A DNA stretch of 64,000 bases from the NCBI RefSeq assembly GCF_021646545.1, contig NZ_JAKIRP010000002.1, forward strand, positions 1-64,000. The letters run 5' to 3'. Below are positions 39,234-48,482 of the stretch, piece after piece (the stretch's first letter is position 1; each line of letters opens with the position of its first letter). The notes beneath the pieces were generated by a model. That model made no database searches, was not told the DNA's origin, and saw nothing but the letters and a program-made list of their open reading frames with translations. The position numbers and the translations under genes were made by a program. This stretch comes from Chitinophaga filiformis (lineage in GTDB: Bacteria; Bacteroidota; Bacteroidia; Chitinophagales; Chitinophagaceae).

Positions 39234-41678
39234 CTAGAACTTGAAAACAAAATTGGTTGACAGACGTCTTGGCATTTGTTTTTCCAGTGTTGTCCATCCG
39301 CCGAAATATTCTTTATCAGCCAGGTTGTCCAGCTTTACACCGATACGGTATTTACTTGCATTATAGAAAATGGATGCATTCAGCACTGTGTAAGAAGGCA
39401 AGGTGAATAAGCCGGTTCTTGCATCATTGGTGATAATATTATCGCTTGCATAGTTACCACCGAAGCCGATACCTAATCCCTTAACAGTACCTTTTGTAAA
39501 GGTGTAGCTGATCCATGCATTTGCCAGGTTAGCCGGACCTGCGGAAGTTGGTCTTCTGCCCTTTAAAGCGGCAATAGCCTGTACCGCCTTGCTGTCATTA
39601 TAGCTATATCCTGCTACGATGTTCAGACCAGGAATGGGATTGGCGATCAGGTCCAGTTCAATACCTTTACTTTTCTGTGTACCATCCTGAACAGTGACAT
39701 TATAACTTTGTCCGTCGCGTACCACTGTTTCTCCACGTGTAATATTCTTTACCAACAGGTCGTAGTAGCTGGCAGTAGCGGTCAGCTTGTGATTGAACAT
39801 GTCAACTTTTACACCGCCTTCCCATTGGTTAGCCTGTTGCGGCTTGAAAATATTGGTATAGTCGTCCAGTACCTTTGTACCCGGAGCAACGTTACGGAAA
39901 CCATTCATATAATTACCAAACACACTTACCTGGTCTTGTACGATCTGGTATACCAATCCGAATTTCGGAGACACTGCAGTCTGTCCATATTTACCACTGG
40001 TCACCCCAGTAGCGTAGTTTTTACTTCCCTTGCTTTCGAAACGGTCAATACGTACGCTAGCCATCACACTTAACGCGTCTGTCACGTTCAACACATCCGA
40101 AACATAAGCGCTGTAAACCTGGTTGCTGTTACCATCTTTTGTACCGCCAAGGCCGGCCAGTTTAGCATCTACTGCAGCTTTGGTAAGCGTGGCATAGCGT
40201 GGATCATTGTTACGCGTAACGTTTACATAGTCGAATAGTGCATAGGCACTGTTATCATTTACAGCACTTACATCCGCGAAATCAAGCCCAAATACCAGTC
40301 TGTTACGCAGGCTGCCGATCCTGAAATCTCCTATGAAATTCTGTTGAATATCGGTAGTGGTAGTGGTAGAGTTCTGATAGTAAACAAAGCGGCTGATCAA
40401 CGTGTCGTTAGCAGCGATAGGACCGGTCGGACTTCCATCCAGGAACATCACATAAGAGTAATTACCGTCGCTTTTACGCACGCTTCTTGACAGGTTGGTC
40501 TGTGATATCCATTGATCGGATATTTTATAGGTAGCCTGTCCGTATAAATTGATGGTAGGTGTTTTGTAAGTAATATCGTTGCTGGTGTAAGACCTGTCAA
40601 AGTCCATATTTAATTCAGCAGGAGTGTGTGCAATCAGCGCACGGCTTCTGTTCATGAATACCATGAGCGCATTGGTGCTCTGCGCGGTATAGAACTCTGC
40701 ATTCACCAGGAAAGACAGCCTGTCATTTGCTTTAAACGAAAGACTAGGGGCTAAAAAGAATGACTTTTTGAATCCGGCATCCTGGAAGCTCCCTTCGCTG
40801 TGATAAGCAGCGTTTACACGCAATAAGGCAGTTTTGTCTGCATTTAACGGTGTATTCACGTCAGCAGCAAAACGGCTCAGTCCAAATCCTCCCGCGGTAT
40901 AACTTACTTCTCCACCAAAATGATCGTATGGTTTTTTGGTCACAATATTTAATAATCCGCCAAAAGAAATAAAGCTGCTACCAAATAAAGTACCTGACGG
41001 CCCCTTGATAGATTCAATCCGCTCTACATTTGCCGGGTCTATACCTCCATTGGTGAGACCAGGAACACCATTGATCATCGTAGGTTGTACGCTGAAGCCG
41101 CGCATGGAAAAATAACCTGCACCATCATTCGGACGGCCGGTAGAAGACCATAGCCTGTTCACACCTGGCGTGTTTTTTAAGGCATCGTCAAAGCTGACAA
41201 CCACCTGTTCCTGCATCAGCTCTTTTGAAACCACATTGTATACCTGTGGATTCTCCAGGTTCTTCAGCGGCAGGCGCGCCACGTATTCAGACTCCTTTTT
41301 AGCAAATTTGCTGCGGCCTGTGTTTACCTCCACTTCCTTCAGCTGTATGTCAGATAATGATAATGAAATGGCTACCTGAACAGTTTTGTCGCTTGATACT
41401 GTTACCGTCTCTTCTTTGGAACCGTATCCCACCAGCGTTACCTGCAAGGTGTAGGTACCAGGCTTCACATTGCTCAGAACGAAAACGCCATTTTCATCTG
41501 TAACAGTAGTTTTCTTTGTGTTTTTGAGTCTCACCGTAACCTGGTCAGCTGGTTTTCCATCAGTAGTGGTAACCGTACCTCTGATAATTCCGTTGCCATC
41601 AGACTCGTTATCGTTAGCCAAAAGAACGCCGGGGCAAAGCATCATAAGCGCCAAAAGCAGCAGTAGAAATGATTTCAT
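39234..41678 (-). CDS. TonB-dependent siderophore-type outer-membrane receptor
   Basis: Protein of 814 residues with signal peptide MKSFLLLLLALMMLCPGVLLA. A carboxypeptidase-regulatory-like beta-sandwich follows at about 28-115 (GIIRGTVTTTDGKPA ... VGYGSKEET), the N-terminal extension typical of Bacteroidota receptors. Then come a plug domain (QEQVVVSFDDALKNTPGVN, MRGFSVQPTMINGVPG, RIESIKGPSGTLFG, GGLLNIVTKKP) and a 22-strand-type barrel ending in the phenylalanine signature RLSTNFVFKF. The plug wording matches ferric-siderophore receptors of the FhuE/ferrichrome class rather than SusC proteins; no SusD partner follows. It faces the NRPS cluster convergently, with only a terminator between. 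It may import the ferric form of the cluster product, but adjacency is the only evidence. No clear Bacteroidota promoter box was found upstream (41679-41870). Confidence 0.93.
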   Translation of the reverse strand: MKSFLLLLLALMMLCPGVLLANDNESDGNGIIRGTVTTTDGKPADQVTVRLKNTKKTTVTDENGVFVLSNVKPGTYTLQVTLVGYGSKEETVTVSSDKTVQVAISLSLSDIQLKEVEVNTGRSKFAKKESEYVARLPLKNLENPQVYNVVSKELMQEQVVVSFDDALKNTPGVNRLWSSTGRPNDGAGYFSMRGFSVQPTMINGVPGLTNGGIDPANVERIESIKGPSGTLFGSSFISFGGLLNIVTKKPYDHFGGEVSYTAGGFGLSRFAADVNTPLNADKTALLRVNAAYHSEGSFQDAGFKKSFFLAPSLSFKANDRLSFLVNAEFYTAQSTNALMVFMNRSRALIAHTPAELNMDFDRSYTSNDITYKTPTINLYGQATYKISDQWISQTNLSRSVRKSDGNYSYVMFLDGSPTGPIAANDTLISRFVYYQNSTTTTTDIQQNFIGDFRIGSLRNRLVFGLDFADVSAVNDNSAYALFDYVNVTRNNDPRYATLTKAAVDAKLAGLGGTKDGNSNQVYSAYVSDVLNVTDALSVMASVRIDRFESKGSKNYATGVTSGKYGQTAVSPKFGLVYQIVQDQVSVFGNYMNGFRNVAPGTKVLDDYTNIFKPQQANQWEGGVKVDMFNHKLTATASYYDLLVKNITRGETVVRDGQSYNVTVQDGTQKSKGIELDLIANPIPGLNIVAGYSYNDSKAVQAIAALKGRRPTSAGPANLANAWISYTFTKGTVKGLGIGFGGNYASDNIITNDARTGLFTLPSYTVLNASIFYNASKYRIGVKLDNLADKEYFGGWTTLEKQMPRRLSTNFVFKF

Positions 41679-41875
41679 ATAGCATTGATTTCGGCCGCGA
41701 AATTGGTGTATTATGGGGTTATTTGTTTTAACATTCGGGAATAAGTTTTACGCTATCGGGAAAAAATGCTGGTTGCTGACGGCTTAACTTATCTTGTCAT
41801 TATGTTTTTTATTGCTTTTTATCGGGGGGAAATAATCGTATTAAAAATAAAAAAGCAAAGGGTAAAACGCATTAA

Positions 41876-41910
41876 AAAAAGGCCTCCATAGTTAATGCGA
41901 AGGCCTTTTT
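41876..41910 (-). terminator. rho-independent terminator of the choice-of-anchor lipoprotein gene
   Basis: A 10-bp stem AAAAAGGCCT / AGGCCTTTTT (41876-41885 with 41901-41910) with a 15-nt loop. It lies 23 bp past the stop of the - strand gene at 41934 and upstream of the receptor gene. Confidence 0.85.
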
Positions 41911-41933
41911 AATGAAGTATATTAGTCAGATTA

Positions 41934-43436
41934 TTATAATGTTTTCGGCGTATATACTTTTAAAACGCCATCATCCTCATTGCTTATGATCAGGAGGCTC
42001 TTGCCGGTAGGGCTGTTTTTGGCTGGCACAAACAGTACTCCTTCAGGAGCATCGCCCGATTTCAGTATCTGAAGAAAGCTTGGAGCATTCGGTATAGATA
42101 CATCGTAAATTGCTATAGCGTCTGCACGTTCCATGCCAATGAAAGCAATGTTCTTATTACCTACCTGTCCAAGAGTAATACCTTCCGGCTCAACACCTTT
42201 GTCATCACTGCGGGCATCGTCATAATAACCAGCGGCATTGGTCTTTACTTCTAATTCATTTTTACTGTCATAGATGAGAGAACCGTTAACGCCATTCCAA
42301 ACGCTGAAGGAACGTGCACCAAAAGAGAAAAGTGTCTCATAAAGACCATCTCCGTTAGCATCGCCCAAAGTCTTGGTAATGTTCAGACGGCCCAGTTTAG
42401 CATCCGCCTGTAGCTCTGCAGCGTTAGGAAAAGCAGTAGGATCCAGTGCAATGTTTTTGATACGGTCAGCTTCTTTAAAAGCGGTGTATTCACGTACATC
42501 GCCTTCATTTACAGTAAACAGGTAAGGGATGCCTCCTGTTTGTAGTACAGCAATGGCATCAGGCTGATACATACCTTTAACAGACCATTTACCGAAGCCA
42601 ACGCTATTATCCTTATCTGATGGATCGATGGTATTGGTATCGTTATTATAGTCCTTAAAGCCCAGTGGGAAAATATCGGTAGCAGTTTTTGTTGTCAGGT
42701 CAATCTTCCCGATAGCGTTATTTTCCTGCAAGGTAACCCAGGCAGTTTTTGAGTCTGGTGATACAGTGATATATTCTGGTTCCATGTCCTGGGCAAAGCT
42801 GGCATTAGGACCGAATACACGTAATCCTCTTTGCTGCAGGGCCGCCTGCTGTGAAGCGAAGCTGCTGAAATCAATTGTGACAACACTGTAGTTATCTTTT
42901 ACACTGATCACAGAAACAGAGCCTATAGGATCGTTAGTATAAGTTGCATCGGGTTCACCCTCATTGGCAGTAAGAATATAGTTACCATCCGGGCTGAAGG
43001 TTACCATGTCCGGTAAAGATCCGGTAGCGATGGTTTTTATCTCCTGGTAATTGCTGGTATTATAAACAGTTACTTTACCAGGCTGTTGTTTGTCTAAAGC
43101 CTCTATGGCCGCGGCCAGCTTACCGTCGCTTACAGATACACTGTTAACTGCGCCGCTATTGGTCAGAATGGAGTCAACTAACTTCATTTTGGCGGGATCA
43201 CTCATGTCTATAACATCGATCTTATTCCGGCCGCCGTTGTTTACTACAAATAGTCTTTTAGTGGAGGGGTCGTAAGCGCTGATCTCAGCTGCGCCTGCTA
43301 TACCAATATCCAGTGTGCCAATTTCGGTGAATGTAGCAGGATCTTCATTAACAGTGGGCTCGTTGGGATGGTCGTCCTTGGAACAGGCAGCAGTCATCGC
43401 AAGGATAACAAAAGGTAACAGGTGTTTTAATTTCAT
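41934..43436 (-). CDS. choice-of-anchor I-type beta-propeller lipoprotein
   Basis: Protein of 500 residues. The start at 43436 is chosen because it gives a clean lipoprotein signal (MKLKHLLPFVILAMTAACSKDD); the frame extends 14 codons further upstream. The body shows repeating propeller-like blades (LFVVNNGGRNKIDVID, VTFSPDGNYILTANEGEPD, YITVSPDSKTAWVTLQENN, GVEPEGITLGQVGNKNIAFIG) and ends with PEGVLFVPA. These are hallmarks of the choice-of-anchor I/YncE-like family, which is often annotated next to alkaline phosphatase-like or esterase domains. Here it appears as the propeller alone. It should be an outer-membrane-attached or surface lipoprotein; the biochemical role is not known to me. It has its own terminator and is separated from the flanking genes by about 200-250 bp, so it is probably monocistronic. 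Confidence 0.85.
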   Translation of the reverse strand: MKLKHLLPFVILAMTAACSKDDHPNEPTVNEDPATFTEIGTLDIGIAGAAEISAYDPSTKRLFVVNNGGRNKIDVIDMSDPAKMKLVDSILTNSGAVNSVSVSDGKLAAAIEALDKQQPGKVTVYNTSNYQEIKTIATGSLPDMVTFSPDGNYILTANEGEPDATYTNDPIGSVSVISVKDNYSVVTIDFSSFASQQAALQQRGLRVFGPNASFAQDMEPEYITVSPDSKTAWVTLQENNAIGKIDLTTKTATDIFPLGFKDYNNDTNTIDPSDKDNSVGFGKWSVKGMYQPDAIAVLQTGGIPYLFTVNEGDVREYTAFKEADRIKNIALDPTAFPNAAELQADAKLGRLNITKTLGDANGDGLYETLFSFGARSFSVWNGVNGSLIYDSKNELEVKTNAAGYYDDARSDDKGVEPEGITLGQVGNKNIAFIGMERADAIAIYDVSIPNAPSFLQILKSGDAPEGVLFVPAKNSPTGKSLLIISNEDDGVLKVYTPKTL

Positions 43437-43620
43437 ATGTGTCATATAGGTTTTGAAGTCCGCAAGGGTACTAAACACATATGAACATATTATTAAGAAA
43501 ATGTTTTTTAATTATTAATATCTGATGCCTCTGAGCACCATTCTTACTCTCCGGCACTTGATGGTATCATATTACGACGTTACCGATTCTAATGCCAACA
43601 GGGTAAAGTATGTATAAAAT

Positions 43621-43642
43621 GCCCCTGACCGTTAGGTGGGGC
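43621..43642 (-). terminator. possible terminator of the alkyltransferase-like gene
   Basis: GCCCC/GGGGC stem extended by ACC/GGT with a 2-nt bulge, directly after the stop of the gene ending at 43644. The - strand continues into an A/T-rich ATTTTAT stretch. Weak by itself, but in the right place. Confidence 0.4.
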
Positions 43643-43643
43643 C

Positions 43644-43970
43644 TTATAATTCCTGGCTTGGATCCCAGAAGAACTTCCTGAAGTTTACAACCTTGTCGCC
43701 TTTTACTTCCACTCCTTCCTTTTCAAGTAGTTTCTTCCTTGCTGCGATACCCGCCGGCTCTCCTGTCAGTTGTCCCTGGCTGTTCACCACACGCTGTGCT
43801 GGTACAGGTGGTTTTTCATGACCACAGGCGCCCATGGCATGCCCTACCATGCGGGAGTAGTTTCCCTTACCCAAGGCTTTAGCAATCGCTCCATAAGAAG
43901 TTACACGGCCTTTAGGTACTAATCTGGCAATCTCATAAACGAGTTTATTGAAATCCGGATCATTCATCAT
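43644..43970 (-). CDS. alkyltransferase-like protein (MGMT/ATL DNA-binding domain)
   Basis: Protein of 108 residues corresponding to the C-terminal DNA-binding domain of O6-methylguanine-DNA methyltransferase: a winged-helix with VPKGRVTSYGAIAKALG, RMVGHAMGACGH and VPAQRVVNSQGQLTG. In the active enzyme the last motif would be PCHRV with an alkyl-accepting cysteine. Here the cysteine position is alanine (PAQRV). It therefore cannot dealkylate DNA itself and fits the alkyltransferase-like (ATL) family, which binds alkylated guanine and flags it for nucleotide excision repair. The length is normal for ATL proteins. It is flanked by non-coding DNA on both sides and probably transcribed alone. Confidence 0.9.
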   Translation of the reverse strand: MMNDPDFNKLVYEIARLVPKGRVTSYGAIAKALGKGNYSRMVGHAMGACGHEKPPVPAQRVVNSQGQLTGEPAGIAARKKLLEKEGVEVKGDKVVNFRKFFWDPSQEL

Positions 43971-44212
43971 ACAGAATAATTAATCTTTATGAAGATAGAG
44001 AATTCTGAATAACCAAGGTCCAGATTATGTAAGATATCAGATCAAGAAACCCGATATCCTGTAACCCAGCTTAGGTTTTATGGTTATTCAAAACTACAGG
44101 AGGGGATTTTCCGGTTTTTTGAAGCAGCTATTTGGCTGATCTGAAGAGCAAGTTTGAAGTGTTGACGGATGCGTTTGAGCAGTTATCCAGCTCGGAGAAA
44201 ATATGGGATATT

Positions 44213-45181
44213 TCAGATAACCACCACAATCTTCCCATCCGCCGAATTGCTATCCATCAACCTATGCGCTGCAGCAATATCGTCCAGCTTAAATGTGCAA
44301 CTGATATTGAGCTTTATATTACCCGCTTCCACATCACGGATAAACGCCTGGAAATGCTCCTTGTTCACCCTGATCTGACCAGTGCTGTACATAGTTAGAC
44401 GGACCGTTGCCGGAATATATTCCATAGGCGCAAAATCACTGATGGACCACTGCTCTGAGAGCATACCCGCCATGCACACGGTACCTCCCTGTGCGGCACA
44501 TTGCAATGAATCCTTTAATGTTCCGGTACCCACCAATTCAAGTATTTTGTCTATACCGGCAGGAAATGAGGCCTTAACTTTTGACGACAGATTACCATCA
44601 TCAATGAGTACTTCATCAACACCATTATCTAAAAGCAGCTGTTCCTTTTCTGGTTTCCTGGTGGTGGCCACTATATACAGCCCCTCCTTTTTCGCGATCT
44701 GGGTAGCAAGCATGCCAATAGAAGAAGTGCCTCCCCTGATCAGTAAGGTTTCGTTCTTTTTAATGCCCAGTGCAAGATGCAATGATCCATAAACGGTCTG
44801 GAACATCTCTGGTATAGCGCCCAGTTGCTCCCAGCTTAAATGACTATGGAAAGGCGTAAGAATAGATCCGGGGAGTACCGCATATTCTGCATAGCTGCCG
44901 TCATACGCTCTTCCCATTTCGCCCATGAACGCAGCTACTTTTTCTCCTTTTTTAAATACTCCTGCCGGATCATTTTCAACTTCACCAACGCATTCAATGC
45001 CCAATACCCGGGGAAAAACAACGCTGGGCGATAAGCCTTTGCGTGTCATTAATTCTGACCTGTTCAACCCAAAAGCTTTTACCTTTATCAACACCTGGCC
45101 ATCACCCGCAACAGGTACCGGTCTTTGCTCCAGTATAAAGTTTTCGGGACCACCAGGGTAGTATAATACTGCTGCTCTCAT
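44213..45181 (-). CDS. NADPH:quinone oxidoreductase-like medium-chain dehydrogenase
   Basis: Protein of 322 residues of the medium-chain dehydrogenase/reductase superfamily. The N-terminal GroES-like domain (MRAAVLYYPGGPENF, FGLNRSELMTRKG, RVLGIECVGEV) lacks the cysteine cluster and catalytic zinc ligands of alcohol dehydrogenases. The cofactor domain has RGGTSSIGMLATQIAKKEG at about 150-168, the NAD(P)H-binding loop. It ends with the standard AAHRLMDSNSADGKIVVVI. It likely reduces quinones or enones with NADPH. It is downstream of the NTF2-like and Crp-family genes on the same strand (61 bp gap to the former), so it may share their transcript. Confidence 0.9.
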   Translation of the reverse strand: MRAAVLYYPGGPENFILEQRPVPVAGDGQVLIKVKAFGLNRSELMTRKGLSPSVVFPRVLGIECVGEVENDPAGVFKKGEKVAAFMGEMGRAYDGSYAEYAVLPGSILTPFHSHLSWEQLGAIPEMFQTVYGSLHLALGIKKNETLLIRGGTSSIGMLATQIAKKEGLYIVATTRKPEKEQLLLDNGVDEVLIDDGNLSSKVKASFPAGIDKILELVGTGTLKDSLQCAAQGGTVCMAGMLSEQWSISDFAPMEYIPATVRLTMYSTGQIRVNKEHFQAFIRDVEAGNIKLNISCTFKLDDIAAAHRLMDSNSADGKIVVVI

Positions 45182-45241
45182 ATATCCTTTGTTTAGATAA
45201 TTATTAATTGCTTTATAGTCCGGGCCTGCATACGACTACCA

Positions 45242-45640
45242 TCATTTCGGATGGTCTTCATCATAATTGAACATATACCGGTAGATCTTCCATGCTTTAG
45301 CTTCTTTACGAAGCACAAAGAAATCTCTACTCTGTATCGATTGTTGTCCGTTTACCGGATCATGAGTAGTAGCTACGGCTGTTGCCTGCACAAATGCATA
45401 GCGGGTATCTAATGCAATATCATGGACGGTGAAATCGATATGAAATTTTGTCCTTTTGAGGTAACTTCCATTATTCCTTGTGGATAGATCCAGGGTGGTA
45501 AATGTCTTAGTATCAGCGGCCATAAAAAGGCCATCCGAAGTGTAAAACAGATGTATCAGCGGAATATTCGCAGTATTTAACGTATCTGCATATGCAGTCA
45601 GTAATTGTTGAATCGCCTGCTTTTCTTCCTGAATGCCCAT
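45242..45640 (-). CDS. SnoaL/NTF2-like domain protein
   Basis: Protein of 132 residues. The start is placed at the ATG at 45640 (MGIQEEKQAIQQLLTAYADT), preceded by an AAAGGA stretch; the frame extends 17 codons upstream with unlikely sequence. The pattern (N-terminal helix, FYTSDGLFMAADTKTF, then paired strands YAFVQATAVATTHD and RDFFVLRKEAKAWKIYRYMFN) is that of a cone-shaped NTF2/SnoaL-4 fold, as in small ketosteroid-isomerase-like proteins used for detoxification or unknown reactions. No specific catalytic residues can be named. It lies between a Crp-family regulator and an oxidoreductase on the same strand. Confidence 0.8.
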   Translation of the reverse strand: MGIQEEKQAIQQLLTAYADTLNTANIPLIHLFYTSDGLFMAADTKTFTTLDLSTRNNGSYLKRTKFHIDFTVHDIALDTRYAFVQATAVATTHDPVNGQQSIQSRDFFVLRKEAKAWKIYRYMFNYDEDHPK

Positions 45641-45723
45641 GATTATCCTTTTTGTAATGCAAAGGTGGCATCTTAAGGCAGGATCAGCCAATGAGGTATG
45701 TTAAGAAATACCCTTAATATAGT

Positions 45724-46329
45724 TTAAGGGTGCGGCTTTTGTGTCAGGTCTTTGCGCACCTTACTGAGGAATTCCGGAGTGATCCCAAGGTAAGAGGCTA
45801 TCTGCGTGTTAGGCAAGCGGTTGGCAATATGAGGGTATTGTTCCAGAAATGACTGATAGCGCTCTTCTGCTGTTGAACTGATATTCTGCAATACCCTGTT
45901 CTGCAGGGCTATGAATTTTTGCTCGATGATGATCCTGAAATTGCGGTCGAATTTGTGATGGTTGATATAGAGGGAGAGCAGATCCGGATGTTTTATCTGT
46001 AAGATAACAGATGATTCCATCGCTTCTATATAAAGCTGGCTTGGTTTTTCAGCATAAAAGCTGGCCAGATCAGTAATCCAGTCATTCTCTGCTGCAAACT
46101 GGATATTGTGCTCCTTTCCATTCTTATCCACTGCATACATTTTAAAGCAACCGCTAATCACAAATGTAAAATGACGACATACATCTCCCTGTTGAAGAAT
46201 AAACCCGCGACGCTTTACTTTACGCTCCGTAAAATGCACAGACAATTCATCACGCTCCTTGCTGTTGAGTGGGAAGTAATTTTTGAAATAGTTTATTAAC
46301 TGTTTTACTGACGTATTTTCAGTACTCAC
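45724..46329 (-). CDS. Crp/Fnr-family transcriptional regulator
   Basis: Protein of 201 residues: N-terminal cyclic-nucleotide-binding-type beta barrel (RRGFILQQGDVCRHFTFVIS, CFKMYAVDKNGKEHN) and a C-terminal helix-turn-helix (LPNTQIASYLGITPEFLSKVRK). The phosphate-binding cassette residues for cAMP are not evident, so the ligand is unknown, as for many Bacteroidota members of this group. These often control one neighbouring redox or detoxification gene. The two genes downstream on the same strand (NTF2-like and quinone-oxidoreductase-like) are natural candidates for its targets. A TTCTTTG stretch just upstream (46329-46340, - strand) is a weak match to a -7 box. Confidence 0.92.
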   Translation of the reverse strand: MSTENTSVKQLINYFKNYFPLNSKERDELSVHFTERKVKRRGFILQQGDVCRHFTFVISGCFKMYAVDKNGKEHNIQFAAENDWITDLASFYAEKPSQLYIEAMESSVILQIKHPDLLSLYINHHKFDRNFRIIIEQKFIALQNRVLQNISSTAEERYQSFLEQYPHIANRLPNTQIASYLGITPEFLSKVRKDLTQKPHP

Positions 46330-46475
46330 AATCCAAAGAATGAAAGTTTATAATATAAATGAGTATTCCGCCATAGATGGTAAAGATAGTTAAATATGGA
46401 AGATCAGCGGTGCCCGTCCATAGGTAGCAGACGAAGGCTCTTTTAGTACTTTTTATCGCCCGAATGAAGATGTGA

Positions 46476-47825
46476 TCAATGTGCTGAAGGAAATATCACA
46501 TGGATGGTGGTACCAGTACCTACCTCCGAAACCACTTTCATTCTGATGCCATGATAGTCAGCAATACTTTTTACAATAGACAAGCCTAGTCCATAGCCCT
46601 CGCCATCCGTCGTATTCTTCTTCCGGAAACGGTTGAATATGGTGTCAATATCTGAGGGATCAATGCCTATTCCCGTATCCCTGATAGCAATGGCATAGGA
46701 GCCATCTGTCCTAAGCGTATCACTGATATGAATACTTCCATCGGGTCTGTTGTACCGGATAGCATTGTTGATAAGATTGTAGAATAACTGGAACAACAGA
46801 TCATGGTTCAGTTTGCGCAACATAATATGCGGCTGCAGGGAGGCCGTGATGCTGATATTCTTGTCTTCCAGCCGGTGTGTCAGTTCCTGTATGATCTCGC
46901 TGATCATTTTCTCTGGCTGGATATTATCCTGCCTGGTATATTGATCATTTTCAATCCTCGATATTAATAGCAGTGAATGAACGATCTTCTTCAGGCGGTT
47001 GAGTGTCTTCATCATTTCCATGATCTTCTCCATCGCTGTTTCGTCAAGGTCATTTGACAGCAGCAGATTTTCCATCTTGGTCTGCAGGATGCCAATTGGC
47101 GTCATCAGTTCATGAGAAGCATTGGAGGTGAACTCCCTTTCCCTGTCAAAGTCTTCTTTTATCCTGTTCATCAATGCAATCAGGGAGTTGTCCAGGTACC
47201 TGAAGTCAATGGTTGTAGTCCGGATAGGAGGAGGAATTTCCTTGAAGGGAAATACAGGATTGATCAGTTTAGTCTGAATGATCGTTTGCAAAGGTTTTAG
47301 GAGGATACGCGTAAAAGAAATGTCCGTAAGCAGTGTCAGTATCGTCAGCATTCCTAATACATACAGGGCAATCCTTTGCAGCGGACCATTATACTGACTG
47401 ATAGACGCAATTGTTTTACCAATCTCCAGCTCGTACAACTGGTCATTGTACTCGAAGGCCTGGTTCAGGATCCGGTACATGACAGTATCTCCCTCTATAA
47501 TTCTTTGCGCGGTCTGGATAGTATCTGATGAGTAAATATGCCTCGCCCGTTCAAGGGAAATATACTCTTCCCGGAGCAGGGTATAACTGCCATATGTGGA
47601 ATCTCCCTGCAGATAATAGTCTATACCGTTCGTCTGAATATTCGTCATTACCTTTTTTGCCTGCTGCTTTAACAGGCGGTTCGTGCTTTGAAAAGCCACC
47701 CTGTCTATGAGGGCAGGCAACAGTATAATGAAGAGAATGACCGTTGCTATCTTGGACAGGGTAGAGGTAAGCGTAAGTTTGGTAAGCAGCTTCACGATAT
47801 GGTTATAGTTTAATTTTATATCCAA
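46476..47825 (-). CDS. membrane sensor histidine kinase
   Basis: Protein of 449 residues. Membrane segments at about 24-43 and 152-176 flank a 110-residue periplasmic sensor region. A short linker (no clear HAMP) leads to a HisKA domain with the phospho-acceptor H238 (SNASHELMTPIG). The HATPase domain follows with N box NLINNAIRYNRPDG, G1 box DTGIGIDPSD and G2 box GEGYGLGLSIVK. It autophosphorylates and passes phosphate to the regulator encoded just upstream, whose coding end it overlaps by 23 bp. It is the last gene of a five-gene operon containing three secreted proteins, suggesting it senses envelope or surface conditions. The ligand is unknown. Confidence 0.95.
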   Translation of the reverse strand: MDIKLNYNHIVKLLTKLTLTSTLSKIATVILFIILLPALIDRVAFQSTNRLLKQQAKKVMTNIQTNGIDYYLQGDSTYGSYTLLREEYISLERARHIYSSDTIQTAQRIIEGDTVMYRILNQAFEYNDQLYELEIGKTIASISQYNGPLQRIALYVLGMLTILTLLTDISFTRILLKPLQTIIQTKLINPVFPFKEIPPPIRTTTIDFRYLDNSLIALMNRIKEDFDREREFTSNASHELMTPIGILQTKMENLLLSNDLDETAMEKIMEMMKTLNRLKKIVHSLLLISRIENDQYTRQDNIQPEKMISEIIQELTHRLEDKNISITASLQPHIMLRKLNHDLLFQLFYNLINNAIRYNRPDGSIHISDTLRTDGSYAIAIRDTGIGIDPSDIDTIFNRFRKKNTTDGEGYGLGLSIVKSIADYHGIRMKVVSEVGTGTTIHVIFPSAH

Positions 47826-48477
47826 CCCCTCTGATGGTTTGCAGCCATTCTACCGGTCCATGTTCAGTCAGTTTTTTACGGATGTTCTTTATGTGCACAT
47901 CAATATAGTTGGAATCATAATCATCGTCCGAAAAACTTCCCCAGATATGCTCACTCAGCTGCATGCGTGTTAGTGGACGGTTCTTGTTCAGCAGCATATA
48001 ACTCAGCAAGTCAAACTCTTTTTTCGAGAGGCCAATATCTGCATCTCCATACAATATCATCCTGGTATTTAAGTTGACAGTGAAATCGCCCAGTGCCACG
48101 AGGTTGTCTCTAAGCCCGGATTTCCTGCGACTGATCGCCTGCATACGTGACTGCAGTTCCAGCAGTGAAAAGGGCTTCGGGAGATAATCATCTGCTCCCA
48201 GGTCCAGCCCCTTTATACGGTCTTCCAGTTTACCACGGGCAGTGAGAATAATGTAAGAAGCTTCCGGACAGATCTTCTTGGCATCTTCCAGCACTAATAA
48301 TCCATCCTTGTCTGGCAGACCAAGATCAAGCAGTATAAAGTCATAAGGACCTTCTTCCATGAGCTGTCTTGCCTGTTTGGCGGTAAAGGCAAGGTCACAA
48401 AGATATCCTGCCTTTATCAGGAAATCTTCCATTTCCAGTGCCATCCCTCTTTCATCTTCAATGATCAGTACTTTCAT
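47803..48477 (-). CDS. OmpR/PhoB-family response regulator
   Basis: Protein of 224 residues. The ATG at 48477 (MKVLIIEDE) is chosen; the longer frame would start with TTG inside the preceding stop. The receiver domain has the acidic pair E7/D8, phosphorylation site D51 (FILLDLGLPDKDG), Thr in ILTARG and Lys in LPKPF. A winged-helix DNA-binding domain follows (LSKKEFDLLSYMLLNKNRPLT, DSNYIDVHIKNIRKKL, IRGVGYKI). It is the partner of the overlapping kinase. The start lies 5 bp after the outer-membrane protein gene, so the regulator probably feeds back on its own operon. Confidence 0.95.
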   Translation of the reverse strand: MKVLIIEDERGMALEMEDFLIKAGYLCDLAFTAKQARQLMEEGPYDFILLDLGLPDKDGLLVLEDAKKICPEASYIILTARGKLEDRIKGLDLGADDYLPKPFSLLELQSRMQAISRRKSGLRDNLVALGDFTVNLNTRMILYGDADIGLSKKEFDLLSYMLLNKNRPLTRMQLSEHIWGSFSDDDYDSNYIDVHIKNIRKKLTEHGPVEWLQTIRGVGYKIKL

Positions 48478-48482
48478 ATCAA

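Noticed and set aside
44120-44212. Protein-like stretch (ADLKSKFEVLTDAFEQLSS) downstream of the oxidoreductase gene as a gene remnant
   Set aside because: It reads like a coding fragment but has no ATG start, runs into the antisense of the neighbouring gene and has no identifiable parent; evidence too thin to call a pseudogene.
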